DNA from: JBIOJM01 sp044450785
Lineage (GTDB): Bacteria > Planctomycetota > Planctomycetia > Isosphaerales > Isosphaeraceae
Assembly: GCA_044450785.1 (NCBI GenBank)
Contig: JBIOJM010000007.1
Coordinates: 5,943 to 69,942 of the forward strand
Direction: 5' to 3'
Length of the DNA: 64,000 nucleotides
Shown: positions 36,736 to 44,872 of the stretch, in pieces
How positions within the stretch are numbered: position 1 is the first letter of the stretch
Layout: every line of letters starts with the position of its first letter
Notes under the pieces: model-generated
Told to the model about the DNA's origin: nothing
The model's database searches: none
Seen by the model: only the letters and a program-made list of their open reading frames with translations
Program-made: the position numbers and the translations under genes

Positions 36736-38496
36736 CTACCGTTTCGCGAGCCGGTTCCGCAGATTTCCCGCATGCCGCTGAAGTGCGACCAAGCTCACCG
36801 CCTGCACACGAGAGATTTCGACCAGTCCCTCGTCGTCAAAAACCGCTCCGGATTGGTCAACCAATGTAGCCATCGGCACAAGCAGCTCAATTGCGAACGC
36901 GTTTGCTCGCATTTCAATCAGCCGGTCACTATCCGCCGCCGCTCCGCCCTCAAAACGGGCCAGGCTGCGTAATCCGGCTCGATCGAACAGAAGATGACAC
37001 AATTCGTGAGCAAGCGTAACTCTGCGCCCGCTCACGCCACTGGCATCAACACAGGAGAAATTCAAGAGTATCAACGGCACATAGGCTGGAGTCCCGATGC
37101 ATACACCGAGAATGTTGGTGTCGGGCAATTCGATGTCATGGGTTTCGACCCCCAAATCCACGACTTCGTTCTCAATGTCGATGTATTCTGATGGACTCTT
37201 CCCCAATCTCTCTCGAACCAGCTTGGCCAGTTGATACCCGGATTCCCAAGGTTCGCGGATGTCAATGGGGGAACTCAAGCCCTTCGCGACCTCGCGGAGT
37301 CGGTGGAAGCTCTTTAGATCACTTGGCTTCAACATCTTCAAGATGGAGTCGTAATCGTCGATGGAGATCGAACTTCCTCGGCTGGTTCTGAGAAGACCTA
37401 AAATCGGATGCCGCGAAGTGCCGGACAATGCAACGTCTTCAGCATCCTCGCGGCTGAAGCCTTGACGAGCAAGCCATCCCTCGCTGACTCCCTCTTTGTA
37501 CTGCGCGAGCGCACGACACCCGGCTGCGGAATCGCTCGATACCGCTGCCATTGCCCGCTGTCGGTCGGTATCCCGAAGACTCATTGATTTCAGCCGATCG
37601 ATGACCAGCCGGCGGAGTGCTGGGATGGCAATGGGTAGTTGGAGGGCTTCTTCCCCATACGGGCCGTTATAAAACCGCAAAGGGGTCGGGGATGCATCCC
37701 ATGACACAACAAGGTTATCTGTCTGACGCTCAAGGAAGACATTTGGGAGTTCGGGGTCTGCCGCCCTGAATGCGTGCCTCGACCACCAAGACAGGATCTC
37801 GCCGTCCTTTTGCGGAGCTTGAGCAAGCTCGGCCGACGCATAGGCCCGGCTTGCAGCCACACCGTAACCGCGAAGCAGGTCAGGCCGACAATCATTGCCG
37901 TAAGCGACGACTGGCCACTGGGCCACCACCCACGAGCAAAGATGATCTAGACTGTCAAGCGGCAAGTGGTCGCTGCCAGTACGATCACCTCTCGCGCGCC
38001 AAGACGTTAGTGACTTCCCGCGGGAGAAAAACGCCCACCGATCTTTCTTCACCACGATCCCGAACGCACGATCATCAGATAACCAATACTCCTGCGCCTC
38101 AGACCTCGCAGGAGCAATCTCCTGAACGCGGACGTTGGCGCGCTTTCCGACAGCAGATCGCACCTCATCGAGTGTCACTTCGTCGAGAAGCCAGCCTTTG
38201 AGAATGGACAATACATTAGCAATCTGCTCCTGATTGGGGTGCAACGGCTCACGAAAGGTGACCGCCGGGAGCGGAAGATCGTCGTTCGTCCACCAAAGCG
38301 CAACCTCGACTCCGTCGTTTGTTGCTTCGGTCGCTGACACAAACCGCCGCTTGATCGTGACGAACCGGCCGCTTGCCGTGGTCTCGGTCCGCACACTACC
38401 CATCTCGTGTCCGATAAACGGCGGAAGCTGAACCCGCTGCTCTTTGGCAGCTTCAGCAATTGAACGGAGCCATGATGGTTGCCTTTTCTCAGTGAT
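36736..38496 (-). CDS. ImmA/IrrE-type metallopeptidase protein with unresolved 5' end
   Basis: The C-terminal ~200 residues contain the zinc motif VTLAHELCHLLFD (HExxH) with a downstream MRANAFAIELLVP, diagnostic of ImmA/IrrE (M78) peptidases, which cleave or regulate phage-type repressors. Upstream is a long region with a winged or globular sequence (NVFLERQTDNLVVSWDASPT) and a segment near LARQGFSREDAEDVALSG. Coding-like sequence begins abruptly at ~38496 (ITEKRQPSWLRSIAEAAKEQ) with no normal start there. The nearest in-frame ATG is at 38403, without a good ribosome binding site, while the open frame continues to 38658 over another gene's remnant. The gene may be 5'-truncated. Lower GC than most neighbours suggests transfer. 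Confidence 0.7.
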   Translation of the reverse strand: MTEKRQPSWLRSIAEAAKEQRVQLPPFIGHEMGSVRTETTASGRFVTIKRRFVSATEATNDGVEVALWWTNDDLPLPAVTFREPLHPNQEQIANVLSILKGWLLDEVTLDEVRSAVGKRANVRVQEIAPARSEAQEYWLSDDRAFGIVVKKDRWAFFSRGKSLTSWRARGDRTGSDHLPLDSLDHLCSWVVAQWPVVAYGNDCRPDLLRGYGVAASRAYASAELAQAPQKDGEILSWWSRHAFRAADPELPNVFLERQTDNLVVSWDASPTPLRFYNGPYGEEALQLPIAIPALRRLVIDRLKSMSLRDTDRQRAMAAVSSDSAAGCRALAQYKEGVSEGWLARQGFSREDAEDVALSGTSRHPILGLLRTSRGSSISIDDYDSILKMLKPSDLKSFHRLREVAKGLSSPIDIREPWESGYQLAKLVRERLGKSPSEYIDIENEVVDLGVETHDIELPDTNILGVCIGTPAYVPLILLNFSCVDASGVSGRRVTLAHELCHLLFDRAGLRSLARFEGGAAADSDRLIEMRANAFAIELLVPMATLVDQSGAVFDDEGLVEISRVQAVSLVALQRHAGNLRNRLAKR

Positions 38497-38684
38497 CGAT
38501 CGGTGGTCCAACTGGTGTAACCCGTCTGGGTCATCCCACAGATGTGGGCGTGCCTCTGTGGCTCGCCGGTCAGGTCTGGGCGGGGAGGATATACCTCTCC
38601 ATTGGCCGCCACATCCTCGACCTCTCGAGACTCTTTCGGCACTCCCCGATATAGCCATGTATAGTCGTCAAGCGAGTCACACAA
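38493..38684 (-). pseudogene. 5' remnant of an ADP-ribosyltransferase-like gene
   Basis: A TTG start at 38684 with GAGG 5 nt upstream opens a frame with DDYTWLYRGVPKESREVEDV, then TGYTSWTTDRS. The YRGV Arg and the S-W-T-T motif recall the R and STS elements of ADP-ribosyltransferase folds, and I recall full-length planctomycete proteins with this layout. The similarity stops exactly where the ImmA/IrrE protein's coding begins (38493-38496). The function is inferred and the catalytic Glu part is missing. Confidence 0.45.
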
Positions 38685-38754
38685 GGGGCCCTCGCTCAGC
38701 GTGCAAGTGCAGACTGGTTCCTTTTAACATCTTGTCCGAAGGGCATCTGGGGCG

Positions 38755-38943
38755 TCAAGCTACTCGCGAACAGAGTTCGACGATCAGATGGTGCCGCGAC
38801 TGTGGCCGCTCGATCGCGGCCTCTCCCAGCAGGACGACTCTGCCCCGACCCAGCGTGAACGCTAGCCCCTGGGCACGTCCGGCGGCGGGTCCATTGCGGC
38901 CCGGGACGGCGGTGACCACCTGTGCCTGGTCCGCTAGAATGGA
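38755..38943 (-). pseudogene. Fragment of a conserved periplasmic protein (GRGRVVLLGEA motif)
   Basis: A frame without a start reads VVTAVPGRNGPAAGRAQGLA, then FTLGRGRVVLLGEAAIERPQ before a TGA at 38755. The GRGRVV(L/V)LGEAA strand is a familiar C-terminal motif of planctomycete proteins with a DUF4350-like fold. Upstream is a stop at ~38960, so only ~60 codons survive. Confidence 0.4.
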
Positions 38944-39001
38944 AACCAGTGATCGGACTCGTTAATCAATGTCGAACCCTGAGCGGGCCGGAGTCATCAC
39001 G

Positions 39002-39283
39002 ATGAAGACGATTCATGCGGTCTGGCAAAACGGCCAAATCGTCCCGACGCAACCGGTCGACTGGCCCGAGGGGACCGCACTGGCAGTCGAGCCGATCGAG
39101 GATCTGAGACCGGTTTTTCCCGCGGTGAGAAACGCCCAGAAGCATCTGGCCAGAGAGATCCCAGCGCGGCCTTCGGCCGCATGCCGAAACGAATTGCAGA
39201 TTCAAGATGAACGATTTCTTAAGACGACGCGCGAGTCGTGTTCGGAGAACAGGATCACGCGGAATCGTCGTGCCGAGAAGTGA
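39002..39283 (+). CDS. Truncated antitoxin-like small protein
   Basis: The first ~33 residues (MKTIHAVWQNGQIVPTQPVD, then WPEGTALAVEPIE) match the beta-rich N-terminus of AF2212/DUF104-like antitoxins common in planctomycetes. The rest of the 93-residue frame is unrelated and Arg-rich. The normal family continues with a helical toxin-binding segment that is absent. No toxin gene follows; the acyltransferase frame overlaps its end. It is probably a decayed gene. Confidence 0.5.
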   Translation: MKTIHAVWQNGQIVPTQPVDWPEGTALAVEPIEDLRPVFPAVRNAQKHLAREIPARPSAACRNELQIQDERFLKTTRESCSENRITRNRRAEK

Positions 39284-40763
39284 TAAGTTGGAAGTCGATC
39301 GTAAAGACGACGAGCCGCTCTCACCGGTGGACACCGCCTGTCTGCGCATCGAGGACCGGACCAGCCTGATCGTGAATGCCGGGGCCATGGTGTTCGCCGA
39401 GCCGCTCGACTTCGAGCGAGTGAAGAAGGATGTGAGCCGACGGTTCCTTTGCTTTCATCGCTTTCGCCAGCGGGTTGTGTGGCCCGAGTTTCCGCCGGGC
39501 ACGCCCCACTGGGAGGACGACCCTCTCTTCGATCTGAGGTCGCACCTGCACCGCATCGCCCTGCCGGCGCCGGGCAACGACCAGGCGCTTCAGGAGGTGC
39601 TTTCCCACCTGATCAGCACGCCACTGGACCGGGCCAGACCCCTCTGGGAGATCCATCTGATCGAAAACTACGGCAACGGCTGTGTGCTGCTCTTCCGGCT
39701 GCACCACTGCCTGGCCGACGGGATGGCACTCTTGCACGTGCTCCGCTCGATGACCGGCCGGAGCCCGGAAACCCAGCGGACTGCTCCCGCCCCGGCCACA
39801 CGGCCACCGCAGGGTGAGGGCCGGCGAACAACGGAAGTCAACCCGCTGATCGCGAACGGACTCATCCTGTACAGTCAGATGCTGTGGCTGCTGTACACGG
39901 GGCTCGCGAATCTGTTCCAGCCCACCCACGGCCGCAATCCTCGTGGAACCGCCTCGGACGCCGCGACCACCCTGCGCAAGCTGCTCAGCATGGGGCAAGA
40001 CTCCCCGACCGTGTTCAACGGGCCGCTGGGGGTCAGCAAGCAGGTCGCCTGGTCAGATCCGATACCGCTCGGCGAGATCAGGGCGATCGCGCGTTTGTTC
40101 GGGGGTTCGGTCAACGCGGTGCTCCTCTCCGCCGCCACGGGAGCGCTTCGGCGGTACCTGCAGCGGCGCGGCGAGCCCGTGTCCGACGTCATCCTCCACG
40201 CGTCCGTTCCGGTGAACTTGCGCCATGGGGGATCGGCGGATGAGCTGGGCAACCGCTTCGGCCTCAACCTGCTGGCGCTGCCGATCGACCGGGACGATCC
40301 GGTCGAGCGGGTCACGGTGCTCAGGCAACGACTGAAAGACCTGAAGGAATCTGCGGAAGCGGACGTGGTGCTTTCGCTCATGAACCTGTATGGCATCGCA
40401 CCTGAGGCGATCGGCAGCCCCCTGATCGACCTGGTCCGCAAGAACGTGACGGCCGTCGTGAGCGCTGTTCCGGGGCCACCCAAGGCGATTGAGTTCGCCG
40501 GAAAGCGGATTGATCGGATGATCTTCTGGGTGCCGCAGTCAGGTCGCCTGGGCCTGGGCCTGAGCCTCCTCACTTACAGGGGCTCGGTGAGCCTCGGGGT
40601 TGTCACCGACGCTGGACTGGTTCCCGACCCGGAGTCGATCGTCCAAGCGTTCCGGGACGAACTGGAGCGACTCATTGAAGCCGTCCCCGTCGCGGTTCGG
40701 GCCAGCGCGTCCCGAATCGACAGCGCCGAGGGACGCCGTAGCCGGCAGGGCCACCCTGGATGA
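39207..40763 (+). CDS. Wax ester synthase/diacylglycerol acyltransferase-type enzyme (WS/DGAT)
   Basis: The 518 aa (or shorter) protein contains the catalytic HHxxxDG motif in FRLHHCLADGMALLHVLRS (~residue 170), the N-terminal PLSPVDTACLRIE typical of the family, the middle NAVLLSAATGALRRYLQRRG, SVPVNLRHGG, and the C-terminal NVTAVVSAVPGPPKAIEFAG with LTYRGSVSLGVVTDAGLVPD. These enzymes esterify acyl-CoA with a fatty alcohol or diacylglycerol to make storage lipid. The start is uncertain: ATG 39207 adds 37 atypical residues and overlaps the antitoxin remnant; GTG 39270 or TTG 39288 (with GAGAAG upstream) fit homologues better. Confidence 0.88.
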   Translation: MNDFLRRRASRVRRTGSRGIVVPRSDKLEVDRKDDEPLSPVDTACLRIEDRTSLIVNAGAMVFAEPLDFERVKKDVSRRFLCFHRFRQRVVWPEFPPGTPHWEDDPLFDLRSHLHRIALPAPGNDQALQEVLSHLISTPLDRARPLWEIHLIENYGNGCVLLFRLHHCLADGMALLHVLRSMTGRSPETQRTAPAPATRPPQGEGRRTTEVNPLIANGLILYSQMLWLLYTGLANLFQPTHGRNPRGTASDAATTLRKLLSMGQDSPTVFNGPLGVSKQVAWSDPIPLGEIRAIARLFGGSVNAVLLSAATGALRRYLQRRGEPVSDVILHASVPVNLRHGGSADELGNRFGLNLLALPIDRDDPVERVTVLRQRLKDLKESAEADVVLSLMNLYGIAPEAIGSPLIDLVRKNVTAVVSAVPGPPKAIEFAGKRIDRMIFWVPQSGRLGLGLSLLTYRGSVSLGVVTDAGLVPDPESIVQAFRDELERLIEAVPVAVRASASRIDSAEGRRSRQGHPG

Positions 40764-40810
40764 GATTCTCGATCCTGTAGTCCCGCTTATCAGAAGGAGG
40801 CGATTGCGTT

Positions 40811-41740
40811 TCAAGGTGCGTCCCAGATCTTAACTGTCCGATCGTGACTCGCGGTCGCCATCAGCTTGCCGTCTGGAGAGAACGCGATTGCGCGGATGTT
40901 CCCGGCGTGCGCTTGGATCGTACCCCGCATTTCCCAGGTCGGCACGTCCCAGAGCTGCAGTAAGCCCAGTTCGGTCCCGACCAGTAGGTGCTTGCTGTCG
41001 GGCGTAAAAGCCAAGGCGAGAATTCCGCCGCCGGGGCTACCGAGCGTGTTGATTCTCGCTTCCGACGCAGCGGACCAGACAGTCACAATGCCATCCCAGC
41101 CGGCGACGACGAAAAACCTTCCGTCGGGCGAGAACCGCACCACCTCGACTGGGTGCGTGGTTCCCGGAACGGTCCCCGTCAGTTCACCCGTCGCCACGTC
41201 CCACAAGACCGCCGTGGAGTCGTTGCAGCCGGTCAGCAGCGTATGCTGATCGAACGACAGGTCGAGCGAGTAGACGTGGTTGGAGTGACCGGTCATCGTC
41301 ACCTTGGCTTTTCTCGTGGCGAGGTCCCAGACTTTGGCCGTGCCGTCCTTGCCGCACGTGACCAGGACCCTGCCGTCGCGGGTGAACCTGAGGCACTGAA
41401 CGCCCCCGCGGTGGGCTTCGAACTTGGTCTGGACCTTGCCCGTCCGGGCGTCCCGGATTCTGACCATCCCGTCGTATTCGCCGGTCGCCAGGGTCTTGCC
41501 GTCGGGGGCAAACGAAAGCCAACGAATTCCGTGCGGTTCCTCGACCAGGAACGCCTGGACCGGCTTGCCGCTCGAGAGGTCATACCCCCGGATCTCGCCG
41601 GCCTTTGCATCCCGGTTGCCCGAGCACGTGACCACCGATTTGCCGTCGGGCGAGAATGCGACGCACCAGACAACGTCCTTGTGGTCGCTTAGCGTGAACC
41701 GCGGTTTGTTCGGAAGCGATGAGCGAGCGACGGAAGTTTC
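40811..41740 (-). CDS. Seven-bladed WD40 repeat protein, 5' end frameshifted or truncated
   Basis: Seven consecutive ~42-residue WD40 repeats fill the frame, enough for one beta-propeller: for example VVWCVAFSPDGKSVVTCSGN, VQCLRFTRDGRVLVTCGKDG with AKVWDL, and the last IRAIAFSPDGKLMATASHDR with VKIWDAP. WD40 propellers bind proteins; no enzymatic domain is attached. The first repeat begins at about 41700 with no start codon before it in a sensible place. The preceding membrane gene ends inside this region in another frame. Either a frameshift has split one gene, or the WD40 gene lost its 5' end. Confidence 0.75.
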   Translation of the reverse strand, partial: ETSVARSSLPNKPRFTLSDHKDVVWCVAFSPDGKSVVTCSGNRDAKAGEIRGYDLSSGKPVQAFLVEEPHGIRWLSFAPDGKTLATGEYDGMVRIRDARTGKVQTKFEAHRGGVQCLRFTRDGRVLVTCGKDGTAKVWDLATRKAKVTMTGHSNHVYSLDLSFDQHTLLTGCNDSTAVLWDVATGELTGTVPGTTHPVEVVRFSPDGRFFVVAGWDGIVTVWSAASEARINTLGSPGGGILALAFTPDSKHLLVGTELGLLQLWDVPTWEMRGTIQAHAGNIRAIAFSPDGKLMATASHDRTVKIWDAP

Positions 41741-42186
41741 TCGTCCTCGGCCCTCACCCACACGTCCACACGCGAGCCGCTCAAGTCGTTGATGGTCAGA
41801 CCGCCCTCGAGCGACGCCGGCGGGACGACGAACGGCCGCAGCGCGTTGTTGGGGTTTGACGCCTGGCGGGCTGCCGGGATCAGCCACGGGTAGGCCCACT
41901 CGATCAATCTCGAGGTCACGAGTTGAGGTCGTAGACCGGTGATGAACCAAGGGCCGGAACTCAGTGTCATATAGGCCCAGCCGCAGATTGCGAAGCCTGC
42001 CCAGAAGGCGCGGCGCTCGCCTTGCCGATAGCAGACCCCGAGCACGGCCAAGACCAAGGCCGAGAGCATAACGGACAAGACCGCATTCGCCCAAGCTGTG
42101 GACGCGTAGATCAGGCAGGCCATGCTGACCGCACAGAGCCCTACGGCAATCAGAAGATCGGCGATTGAGAAGCGAGCGAACCGCAT
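41689..42186 (-). CDS. Small membrane protein with three to four N-terminal helices
   Basis: The 165 aa frame starts MRFARFSIADLLIAVGLCAV and has helices at about residues 8-26, 30-50 and 63-82. The FSIADLL(I/V)AVGLCAV start is frequent in planctomycete membrane proteins of unknown role. The C-terminal half is soluble (LRPFVVPPASLEGGLTINDL). The last ~15 residues (FRTNRGSR) overlap the WD40 frame and are probably out of frame after a shift near 41720. Confidence 0.6.
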   Translation of the reverse strand: MRFARFSIADLLIAVGLCAVSMACLIYASTAWANAVLSVMLSALVLAVLGVCYRQGERRAFWAGFAICGWAYMTLSSGPWFITGLRPQLVTSRLIEWAYPWLIPAARQASNPNNALRPFVVPPASLEGGLTINDLSGSRVDVWVRAEDEKLPSLAHRFRTNRGSR

Positions 42187-42383
42187 GAGAATCAGCTCCG
42201 ACGTCGGCCACAGATTGGCTATGAGCCGCTTGGTTGACGGCTGAGTCTGATGAGCCGAATTATGAATGCCTTCACGTTCGCGCCTCTCTTCGCCGAATCC
42301 CAGACGTCCGCAGGCCGCGTGCCCACTCTGATGTAGACCTCATATGATACACACCGGATTTCGCTCAGGGATGAGCAGAATCC

Positions 42384-42461
42384 TTATCCGCCAGGGGCGC
42401 GGGCATCCTCGGGAAGCCGACGGTAATGGAACCAGAAATCCGGCGTGGCGTAATGATTCAC
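42384..42461 (-). pseudogene. Decayed RelE/ParE-like toxin fragment
   Basis: A GTG that overlaps the antitoxin stop (GTGA) opens VNHYATPDFWFHYRRLPEDA, the usual beginning of planctomycete RelE-like toxins. A frameshift at RA(P) follows, after which the next frame reads PLADKDSAHP and stops. The normal toxin continues for ~70 more residues. The toxin is therefore inactive. Confidence 0.55.
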
Positions 42462-42658
42462 CGCAGCGGGGAACAGCGGCCGGCCTCGAAGTCTTCGTCA
42501 GCGCGCTTGCCGGCCTCTTCAAGGCGCCCGGCCAGGATATCCGTTTCGATTTGGCGGTCCCACTGCTCCGCCATGAAGTCCTCGAACGAATTCGAGAGAC
42601 GAACAAGCTCCTCAAGAGGGAGCTGGGGGATGGCGTTTTGGAGTTCGTCGACGCTCAT
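42458..42658 (-). CDS. Antitoxin-type small protein of a decayed toxin-antitoxin pair
   Basis: The 66 aa protein (MSVDELQNAIPQLPLEELVR, then FEDFMAEQWDRQIETDILAG) is helical and acidic with an LPLEELVRLS-type start, a common planctomycete addiction-module antitoxin family. Its stop overlaps the start of the toxin relic, as in an intact operon. The antitoxin frame itself appears undamaged. Confidence 0.65.
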   Translation of the reverse strand: MSVDELQNAIPQLPLEELVRLSNSFEDFMAEQWDRQIETDILAGRLEEAGKRADEDFEAGRCSPLR

Positions 42659-42828
42659 GATCGACGAGCCTACGATGTGATCTTCGGGTTGGCTGGATTG
42701 TTGCTGGCTTGGAAGGACGCCCGCCGTGCAACCGAACTAAGAGAAACGACTGGCACCCGGCTGGGTCTTCCTCGACACCAAGTTCGACTTCGGCCGAAAT
42801 TCCTGCCCGGCCGACTCCGGCCCGACCG

Positions 42829-43059
42829 TCAAACCGACGCGCTCGCCGGCGCCCCGATGATCTGGTTAACGCTCTCGTGGTCGAACCAGATCGGAATTCC
42901 ACCAGGGGCGAGGAAGACGGCCACCCCGTCGCGCACCACCAAGGCTCCGGCGTGGTCGATCTCAAATCGCCGCCCCCCGTGCAGCTCCACCGTAAACACG
43001 CGGAACGGCTGAAGTTGCCTCAACCCGTCCAAGACCTGGTCAAAATTCTCTTGTGTCAT
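42829..43059 (-). CDS. Small conserved planctomycete protein (MTQENFDQ family)
   Basis: The 76 aa protein starts at 43059, one base after the pheA stop, so it is probably co-transcribed and translationally coupled. Its sequence (DQVLDGLRQLQPFRVFTVEL, then HGGRRFEIDHAGALVVRDGV) is a compact beta-rich fold. Proteins of this length with the HGGRRFEIDH motif are familiar in planctomycetes but have no assigned function. Confidence 0.65.
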   Translation of the reverse strand: MTQENFDQVLDGLRQLQPFRVFTVELHGGRRFEIDHAGALVVRDGVAVFLAPGGIPIWFDHESVNQIIGAPASASV

Positions 43060-43060
43060 A

Positions 43061-44248
43061 TCACGTCTCGATGCAGGTGCTTCGCGGGTATGAGCCGATG
43101 ACGTCGACCTGTTCGCAGCGCTTGCGGACGGCGTCCAAGGCCTGCTGAACCGGCGGGTCCGAGGCGTGCCCCTCGATATCGACGAAGAAAAGATAGGCGG
43201 GGTTGGTGTCGGCACCCTTCACGAGCGGGCCCGGGATCGGAAACGACTCGATCCAGGTCATGTTCACGCTGAACTTTTCGAACGGCGCGATCGTGCGGGC
43301 GAGCGAGCCCGCCTGGTTGGACAGGCGGATCATCAGCGTGGTCTTGTCGCGGCCGGTCCGCTGCTCTGCTTTCTCGGCGATGACGGCGAACCGCGTCACG
43401 TTATGGGGTTGGTCCTCGATGTCCTCAGCCAACAAGTTGAGCCGGTAGGCGGTGGCGGCGGCGCGGCTGGCGACGGCCGCCGCGAACTCCTCCCGCTGGG
43501 CCAGCTCGGCGGCGGCGGCCGTGGAAACCACTTCGATCTTCGTCGCCTGCGGCAGGCTCTTGCCCAGCCAGTGGCGGCATTGCGACAGCGCCTGCGACTT
43601 GGAATAGACCCGCCTCACGTCGCTCCACTCGCACCGACCCAGCAGGCAGTGGTGGACTCGCAGCCGCACTTCCGCCCGGATCTTGAGGTTGGGCAGCTTG
43701 ATGAACATGTCGAGGGTGTCGGCCACCCGGCCGTCGGTCGAGTTCTCCAGCGGCACCAGGCCGAACTCGACGTGGCGACGATTGACTTCCTCGAAGACGG
43801 CCGCAATCGAACCGACCGCCACGTGCTCGACTGCCTCGCCAAATTTGGCGACTGAGGCGAGATGGCTGTAGCTGTACTTCGGTCCGAGGCAGGCGACCTT
43901 GATGGATCGTTGCAGCGCCCGTGAGCCGCTCATCAGCTCGCGGAAGATGGTGCGGAGGGTCTCGGGCGGTAGAGGACCTTGGCTGGACGCGAGAGCGTGG
44001 GCGACCACCTCATCCTCGCGTGCGGCCGACCAGGTCTCGAGCCCCTGATTGTGCTTGATCTGCCCGATCTGAGACGCGATCGCCGCGCGTTGATTCAACA
44101 GAGAGACGAGTTCCTGATCCAGCCGGTCGATCTCCCCTCGAAGGCTCCCCACCGTGGGGTGCCGCTTCGTCTCGGACGGTTTCGAGGAGGGGGCCCGATC
44201 CTTCGAGATCCGGGCAGGCTGATTACGTTGGGAAGACTTCCGGGTCAT
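43061..44248 (-). CDS. pheA: Bifunctional chorismate mutase/prephenate dehydratase
   Basis: The 395 aa protein converts chorismate to prephenate and then phenylpyruvate for phenylalanine synthesis. After a basic ~35-residue extension, the chorismate mutase domain (~35-115) includes SLRGEIDRLDQELVSLLNQR and AAIASQIGQIKH. The dehydratase domain (~117-290) has CLGPKYSYSHLASVAKFG, LVPLENSTDGRVADTLDM and the NVTRFAVI motif with the catalytic Thr. The regulatory ACT domain (~305-385) holds KTTLMIRLSNQAGSLARTIA and the Phe-binding ESFP motif (WIESFPIPG), so feedback inhibition is expected. Length fits the P-protein family. Confidence 0.96.
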   Translation of the reverse strand: MTRKSSQRNQPARISKDRAPSSKPSETKRHPTVGSLRGEIDRLDQELVSLLNQRAAIASQIGQIKHNQGLETWSAAREDEVVAHALASSQGPLPPETLRTIFRELMSGSRALQRSIKVACLGPKYSYSHLASVAKFGEAVEHVAVGSIAAVFEEVNRRHVEFGLVPLENSTDGRVADTLDMFIKLPNLKIRAEVRLRVHHCLLGRCEWSDVRRVYSKSQALSQCRHWLGKSLPQATKIEVVSTAAAAELAQREEFAAAVASRAAATAYRLNLLAEDIEDQPHNVTRFAVIAEKAEQRTGRDKTTLMIRLSNQAGSLARTIAPFEKFSVNMTWIESFPIPGPLVKGADTNPAYLFFVDIEGHASDPPVQQALDAVRKRCEQVDVIGSYPRSTCIET

Positions 44249-44564
44249 GGGTCGACTCAGAAAGAAACAGTCGGAACGGTTGCCACGCGCATCTTTAATC
44301 GTCGGCAGGAATCCCGGCCAGCACGAATCTCCCGCGCACAGATCCCACGATTCGTGATGAGACGCAAACTTTTCTCAAATAAGTAATTAAAAGTAAAGAT
44401 CCGTCGGTGTCAAGCGGATTCTCCCGCTTCTTCCCACCACGCGATTCCCCCGACGCCACCAGACCTGTATCATAAGCCGGTCCGCCCGAGCCGCCGACAC
44501 CTGACGGGATGATCGACCGCGATCGACTGCCGTTTTTGCAGCCTGCGGGGATCGCTCTTTTCGG

Positions 44565-44583
44565 CACTGCCGATTTGGCAGTG
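44565..44583. promoter_or_regulatory. Perfect inverted repeat, candidate regulator site upstream of dnaK
   Basis: CACTGCC-GATTT-GGCAGTG has 7-bp perfect arms with a 5-bp spacer. It lies about 100 bp upstream of the sigma-54-type promoter, a distance typical for enhancer-binding proteins. It is not a CIRCE element (TTAGCACTC-N9-GAGTGCTAA), although it shares a GCACT core. The 316 bp between pheA and this site and the ~95 bp up to the promoter show no gene. Confidence 0.45.
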
Positions 44584-44680
44584 ACGGAACGCGGTTCTTC
44601 GTCGACAGGCGAAAGCGGTATTGGATTAAGTTATTTAGTTACAGTCGGTTACATCTTCCTGTTTCGAAATCGAATCTGTC

Positions 44681-44696
44681 TGGCATGGTCCTTGCT
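44681..44696 (+). promoter_or_regulatory. Sigma-54-type -24/-12 promoter upstream of dnaK-clpB
   Basis: TGGCATGGTCCTTGCT has the invariant GG and GC dinucleotides with exactly 10 bp between them and agrees with the consensus TGGCACG-N4-TTGCW at all but one or two positions. Transcription would begin near 44708 and give a ~165-nt leader to the dnaK GTG. No better sigma-70 match was seen in this region. Confidence 0.55.
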
Positions 44697-44872
44697 CATG
44701 CAATTCAGGGGTCCAAAGAAGACGGTGTTGGAGGGGTTCGCATCTTGTGGTCTGAGTATCTTGGATCGCGGAGCGCGTGGTTTCTGAGGTAAGATCAAGT
44801 CCAGGCCGGCTGGTCCGGCCAGGGGGGGCTTGGTTTTTCGTCACCGCGCACCGTCGGGAAAGGAGACGCGTC

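Noticed and set aside
44249..44872. CIRCE/HrcA operator upstream of dnaK
   Set aside because: No TTAGCACTC-N9-GAGTGCTAA match was seen; the palindrome found has a different spacing.
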